Shown here: piece by piece, positions 63,416 through 64,000 of the stretch
Position numbering within the stretch: position 1 is the stretch's first letter
Layout: each line of letters starts with the position of its first letter
NCBI RefSeq assembly: GCF_004116625.1
Contig: NZ_NXIE01000001.1
Location: forward strand, 558,001 to 622,000
Reading direction: 5' to 3'
Source of the DNA: Halarcobacter mediterraneus
Lineage (GTDB): Bacteria; Campylobacterota; Campylobacteria; Campylobacterales; Arcobacteraceae
DNA: 64,000 nt
Translations under genes and position numbers: made by a program
The notes under the pieces: model-generated
Databases searched by the model: none
What the model saw: only the letters and a program-made list of their open reading frames with translations
What the model was told of the DNA's origin: nothing

Positions 63416-64000
63416 TGGAAACTTTATGGAACAAAATAGGAGATAAATTTCTATCTAAGATAAAAAGAGGTGATTTAGAAGTTCACTTTAGTAATGGTAA
63501 AGTTAAAACCTATGGAGACAAGACTTATCCAAAAGCAACATTAGTTTTAAATAATGGAAATCTTTTTAAAAGATTAACTTTCTATGGAGATATTGGTTTT
63601 GCAGAAAGCTATATGGACAAAGATTTTGATTGCGATGATTTAACTTCATTAATAAAAATTGCTCTTTTAAATTCAAATGAACTTCAAACAAAAAGTGAAG
63701 ATGAAAAGAGTTTTAGTTTATATAATCTATTTCCATTTTTTAATAAAATGAAACATCTTCTTAGAAAAAATTCTAAAACAAGAGCACAGAAAAATATTCA
63801 AGAACACTATGATTTATCAAATGATTTCTTTAAACTTATGCTTGATGATACGATGATGTACTCTGCTGCAGTTTTTCAAAATGAAAATGAAGATTTATTT
63901 GAAGCCCAAAATAGAAAGCTTGATATTTTAGCAAAAAAGCTTAATCTAAAAAAAGGTTCAAAGGTTCTAGAAATTGGTTCTGGTTGGGGAGCTATGGCTA
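63415..64000 (+). CDS. cfa: Cyclopropane-fatty-acyl-phospholipid synthase, N-terminal part
   Basis: The first 195 codons of a CFA-synthase family protein, cut by the window end. HYDLSNDFFKLMLDDTMMYSAAVF is the characteristic substrate-side segment, and KVLEIGSGWGAMA is the S-adenosylmethionine motif I. In the standard motif the Ser after YS is Cys (YSCA); here it is YSAA. It methylates unsaturated acyl chains in the membrane, or acts in a related modification. GTAAGGAG lies six bases before the ATG, overlapping the DUF1365 stop by one base. Confidence 0.93.
   Translation, partial: METLWNKIGDKFLSKIKRGDLEVHFSNGKVKTYGDKTYPKATLVLNNGNLFKRLTFYGDIGFAESYMDKDFDCDDLTSLIKIALLNSNELQTKSEDEKSFSLYNLFPFFNKMKHLLRKNSKTRAQKNIQEHYDLSNDFFKLMLDDTMMYSAAVFQNENEDLFEAQNRKLDILAKKLNLKKGSKVLEIGSGWGAMA

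Overview
The window is very AT-rich, densely coded DNA from a chromosome that looks like the Arcobacter group of Campylobacterota. This is an inference, drawn from base composition, HWRQPL-type sensor kinases, many chemoreceptors, a DUF4492-cydAB operon and a DUF5718-like gene. I see no rRNA, tRNA, CRISPR array, insertion sequence, prophage or integrase. Most genes start with a clear AAGGA-type ribosome binding site, and many gene ends carry perfect inverted repeats that probably act as terminators.

Layout. 1-5.2 kb: the tail of a sensor kinase, a single-domain response regulator, an ABC-F ATPase, a Bax-like glucosaminidase, an unknown protein and a DUF2238 membrane protein. 5.2-13.3 kb: a pyruvate dehydrogenase operon on the minus strand (aceE-aceF-lpdA, three lipoyl domains in all), and divergently from it an octanoyl/lipoyl transferase gene overlapping lipA, so the enzyme and the machinery for its cofactor sit together. 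13.3-20.3 kb: an IclR-type regulator diverging from an organic-acid CoA cluster. The cluster encodes a CitE-like lyase, an AMP-forming CoA ligase fused to a second CitE-like domain, a Mch-type mesaconyl-CoA hydratase and a third CitE-like lyase. A perfect 16-bp palindrome in front of aceE and partial copies of it, one of them upstream of the CoA cluster, hint at shared control. 20.4-25.6 kb: a possible 20-residue peptide, a DUF5718-like protein, a chemoreceptor, an NADP-type secondary alcohol dehydrogenase and a flavin reductase-like protein.

25.7-32.4 kb: pepD runs into an Mla-type lipid transport operon (STAS-MlaE, MlaF, MlaD, auxiliary lipoprotein), followed by a Cache sensor kinase. 32.5-35.5 kb: two unrelated fumarases side by side, class I (Fe-S) and class II (FumC). 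35.6-47.7 kb: a GIY-YIG domain protein, a chemoreceptor preceded by a pentanucleotide repeat, a GGDEF-EAL protein, a cytochrome bd operon (DUF4492, cydA, cydB, a 31-residue membrane peptide, a NifX-like protein), a NIT-CZB chemoreceptor and a small membrane protein. 47.8-58.2 kb: a methyltransferase, ligA, a response regulator, an acyl-CoA thioesterase, a YbiT-like ABC-F protein, a P-type ATPase and a PAS-GGDEF-EAL protein. 58.4-64 kb: a lipid-modification operon (SDR, NTF2-like, MFS, lipocalin, FAD oxidoreductase, DUF1365, cyclopropane-fatty-acid synthase) cut by the window end.

The most interesting part is the CoA cluster at 14.4-20.3 kb. With the class I fumarase 12 kb downstream as a possible mesaconase, it could encode a route joining glyoxylate and propionyl-CoA to acetyl-CoA and pyruvate through C5 dicarboxylates. 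The ligase-lyase fusion lacks a metal-binding Asp expected in its lyase half, so the function of that half is open. All functional statements rest on motif recognition and memory of families; no searches were run.
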